Program-made: the position numbers and the translations under genes
Notes under the pieces: model-generated
The model's input: the letters and a program-made list of their open reading frames with translations, nothing else
Told to the model about the DNA's origin: nothing
The model's database searches: none
Origin: Verrucomicrobiota bacterium
Lineage (GTDB): Bacteria; Verrucomicrobiota; Verrucomicrobiia; Palsa-1439
Reading direction: 5' to 3'
DNA length: 43,778 nt
Assembly (NCBI GenBank): GCA_003152315.1
Contig: PLZV01000059.1
Coordinates: 37,868-81,645 of the forward strand
In this document: piece after piece, positions 42,548 through 43,778 of the stretch
Layout: each line of letters starts with the position of its first letter
Numbering within the stretch: position 1 is the stretch's first letter

Positions 42548-42579
42548 CGGTGGGTTCGTTTTCGAAAACGAACCCACCG
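42548..42579. terminator. 32-bp perfect palindrome with following T5
   Basis: CGGTGGGTTCGTTTTC followed by its exact reverse complement (42548-42579), then TTTTT at 42580-42584. As RNA it would make a long stem capped by a few A/U bases and a short U-run, resembling a bidirectional intrinsic terminator. Each arm also equals the outer arm of the interspersed repeat beginning here, so it may come from a head-to-head junction of two repeat copies. Confidence 0.5.
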
Positions 42580-42910
42580 TTTTTGCCGAAAATTTTCCTG
42601 TGTAACACATTGCCTGCCTGATAGATAAATCATGTTTTTGCCCTGAAAATCGGTGGGTTCGTTTCGCAAAAACATATATAGGCCCCCGAGCTGCGCACAG
42701 CAGCGAGTCGCGCCGTAGCCTTGGCGAAGGCGGACTGCCGCGCCTTCCTAGTGTCCGCCATCCTGTCCGCCGAAGCCCTGGCGAAGGAGGAAGCTCGAAG
42801 TGCGACGGCGGATGAAAGTTGCGCGTCTAACGTTGGGTGTTGAACGTTCATTTGTTCAGTCTACCCATCCCCCAACACGCTGTCCAGCAAAAAGTATCAA
42901 TGAACGATAC
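42565..42910 (+). repeat. Interspersed composite repeat, copy C
   Basis: Block 1 (about 42565-42680): left arm AAAACGAACCCACC, interior GTGTAACACATTGCC, right arm CGGTGGGTTCGTTTCGCAAA. Block 2 (42858-42910): TCTACCCATCC, CTGTCCAGCAAAAAG, hairpin GTATC-AATGAA-CGATAC. Same order and spacing class as copies A and B. The 180 bases between the blocks hold GCCTTGGCGAAGGCGGA-like short inverted motifs. The whole stretch 42309-43242 (over 900 bases) shows no gene; frames reading MFLRNEPTDF or CFCETNPP are products of the repeat. Confidence 0.65.
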
Positions 42911-43242
42911 ACAGGCAATTTCCGATAGTGGCACGGGCAGCTTGGGCTTCGCAGCGTCCTCGCGAAGTAGGCTCTCGCCCGTGTTGAATTCCCCGTTCCT
43001 CGGCGTTCGGCGCGGGTCTCCCGACCGCGCCGCATGAATGACCGAAGGTCTCCACGGCCCGTTCCGCCCTTCCCATCCCCCCCCAATCCGTCACCCTGAG
43101 TCCCGTCATGCGACGGGATCCCGCAGAATTGCGGGACTTGTCGAAGGGCCTCTCGCCGGTTAACAGAATAGAAATCGGGAGCAAACTCAGCTACTCAGTT
43201 GACCGCCACAACCAGTTGCGGTATCGCTCTTCTGCGTTGAGC

Positions 43243-43422
43243 ATGGATAAGGAACAGGCAGTAGCTAAGCTAAGTAGTTTGATAGCTGAAATCGGAAGGC
43301 TAAAAGGGCTTTCACACTCTAATAGTGAGCTCACGAAGTGGCATAGAAATACGCAGATTGCTTTGGAGAAGATCTTCGGAAGTAACAGCCGCCATATTCC
43401 CGACTTTAATTCTGTCGGCTAA
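43243..43422 (+). pseudogene. N-terminal fragment resembling TIR-like/nucleotide-binding proteins
   Basis: 59 residues from the ATG at 43243: MDKEQAVAKLSSLIAEIGRL, then NSELTKWHRNTQIALEKIFG, SNSRHIPDFNSVG and stop. The block 'F.kW...T..ale+IFG..s+hi.dF..i' is familiar from the N-termini of longer bacterial proteins annotated as predicted nucleotide-binding or TIR-like, some in defence contexts. Such proteins are several hundred residues; here the frame stops exactly where the second domain would begin and nothing recognisable continues. The frame could open earlier (43108), but that part reads through repeat-derived DNA. Called as a truncated remnant. Confidence 0.45.
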
Positions 43423-43735
43423 GAGAAGTTCATCCCAAACTGACATGCGCGCACGATAGGGTTCATCGGCATCAACCGCAAGTGAGATTCACGCAAGAAA
43501 TTCCTAATCAAGAATTGTCCTTGCGATGTAGGCTTGCCGGTAGCGAGGAGATGCTGACGATGTAAGTCCGCTTTGCCGCAGACTTCGAGGTAAAACCCAC
43601 TCAGAGCATTCTTCTCCTGTGTCCCGAACCACGCTTTCGAGCAATCCCGCAACAGGTGTAGCAAGACCACAGGCGACAGCCTTGCACTTGTGGAGTAGAT
43701 TCGCTCCAACGCTTAATCAAAGACAGGAGTGCAAT
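43423..43735. other. Gap without recognisable gene
   Basis: 313 bases that look lower in GC. A 96-codon minus-strand frame (43419-43709) exists but needs a TTG start, has no ribosome-binding site and matches nothing I know. It could be a remnant of an accessory gene linked to the truncated fragment just upstream. No repeat, tRNA or promoter seen. Confidence 0.4.
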
Positions 43736-43778
43736 ATGCAAAAGCGCAAACTCGGAAAAAGTAATCTGGAAGTCTCGG
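43736..43778 (+). CDS. Aldo/keto reductase, first 14 codons (runs off the window)
   Basis: ATG at 43736 preceded by AGGAG. The visible peptide MQKRKLGKSNLEVS matches the standard N-terminus of aldo/keto reductases (M.kR.LG.snl.VS..G.G). Everything else lies beyond the window. It would be the second AKR in about 4 kb, on the opposite strand from the one at 39812. Confidence 0.7.
   Translation, partial: MQKRKLGKSNLEVS

Noticed and set aside
42322-42675. Minus-strand frame of 117 codons
   Set aside because: Runs through the palindrome and repeat copy C; its FLRNEP-like start is a by-product of the repeat.
1-43778. CRISPR array, rRNA, prophage, replication origin
   Set aside because: No regularly spaced direct repeats, no rRNA segments, no phage structural or integrase genes, and no DnaA-box cluster were seen.

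Overview
The window looks like chromosomal DNA from an uncultured member of the Verrucomicrobiota, probably near the Pedosphaera/Limisphaerales group. This is inferred from four things: large secreted proteins with PKD repeats whose C-termini end in RYYRVR followed by a proline; structured interspersed repeats containing GGGTTCGTTT; Gram-negative envelope genes (hldA-like, lpxA); and the PhoH-YbeY and DUF502-RecO gene pairs. Most of the window appears GC-rich. The stretches at about 0.9-3.5 kb and 43.2-43.7 kb look visibly more AT-rich and accessory (judged by eye, not computed).

Layout. 1-800 is the 5' part of glyQS (minus strand). 0.9-3.5 kb is an accessory patch with two unrecognised membrane-anchored proteins of similar plan, a transposase remnant and copy A of an interspersed repeat. 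3.5-12.7 kb is a phosphorelay cluster of three hybrid sensor kinases and two response regulators, with no DNA-binding output domain. 12.7-13.2 kb holds repeat copy B and two hairpins. 13.2-16.0 kb (minus) is a three-gene operon: DUF3108 protein, deoxyhypusine-synthase-like protein, heptose-7-phosphate kinase. 16.2-19.6 kb has a secreted protein, a VOC protein, a decayed patch (orphan HicB, a 5'-truncated gene, a duplicated codA tail, a hairpin element) and an intact cytosine deaminase gene. 19.7-21.8 kb has a LysM lipoprotein, PhoH-like ATPase and YbeY. 21.9-28.4 kb carries three large secreted proteins: a nuclease, a beta-helix protein broken by an amber codon and a frameshift, and a trypsin-like protease with PKD repeats. 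28.5-29.8 kb is DUF502 and RecO.

29.999-38.470 kb is the most interesting part. Seven genes on one strand encode a four-helix TolQ/MotA-like channel with a long helical tail, two different ExbD/TolR-like proteins, two divergent paralogues of an unrecognised envelope protein, and two HEAT-repeat proteins, one with a clear signal peptide and the other with a likely one. I propose that they form one envelope machine driven by an ion gradient, with periplasmic scaffolds; I cannot match it to a named system. 38.5-42.3 kb (minus) has a Tat-exported TIM-barrel-like protein, an aldo/keto reductase, a MOSC protein and LpxA. The last 1.5 kb holds repeat copy C, a 32-bp perfect palindrome, a gene fragment resembling the N-terminus of TIR-like proteins, and the first codons of another aldo/keto reductase.
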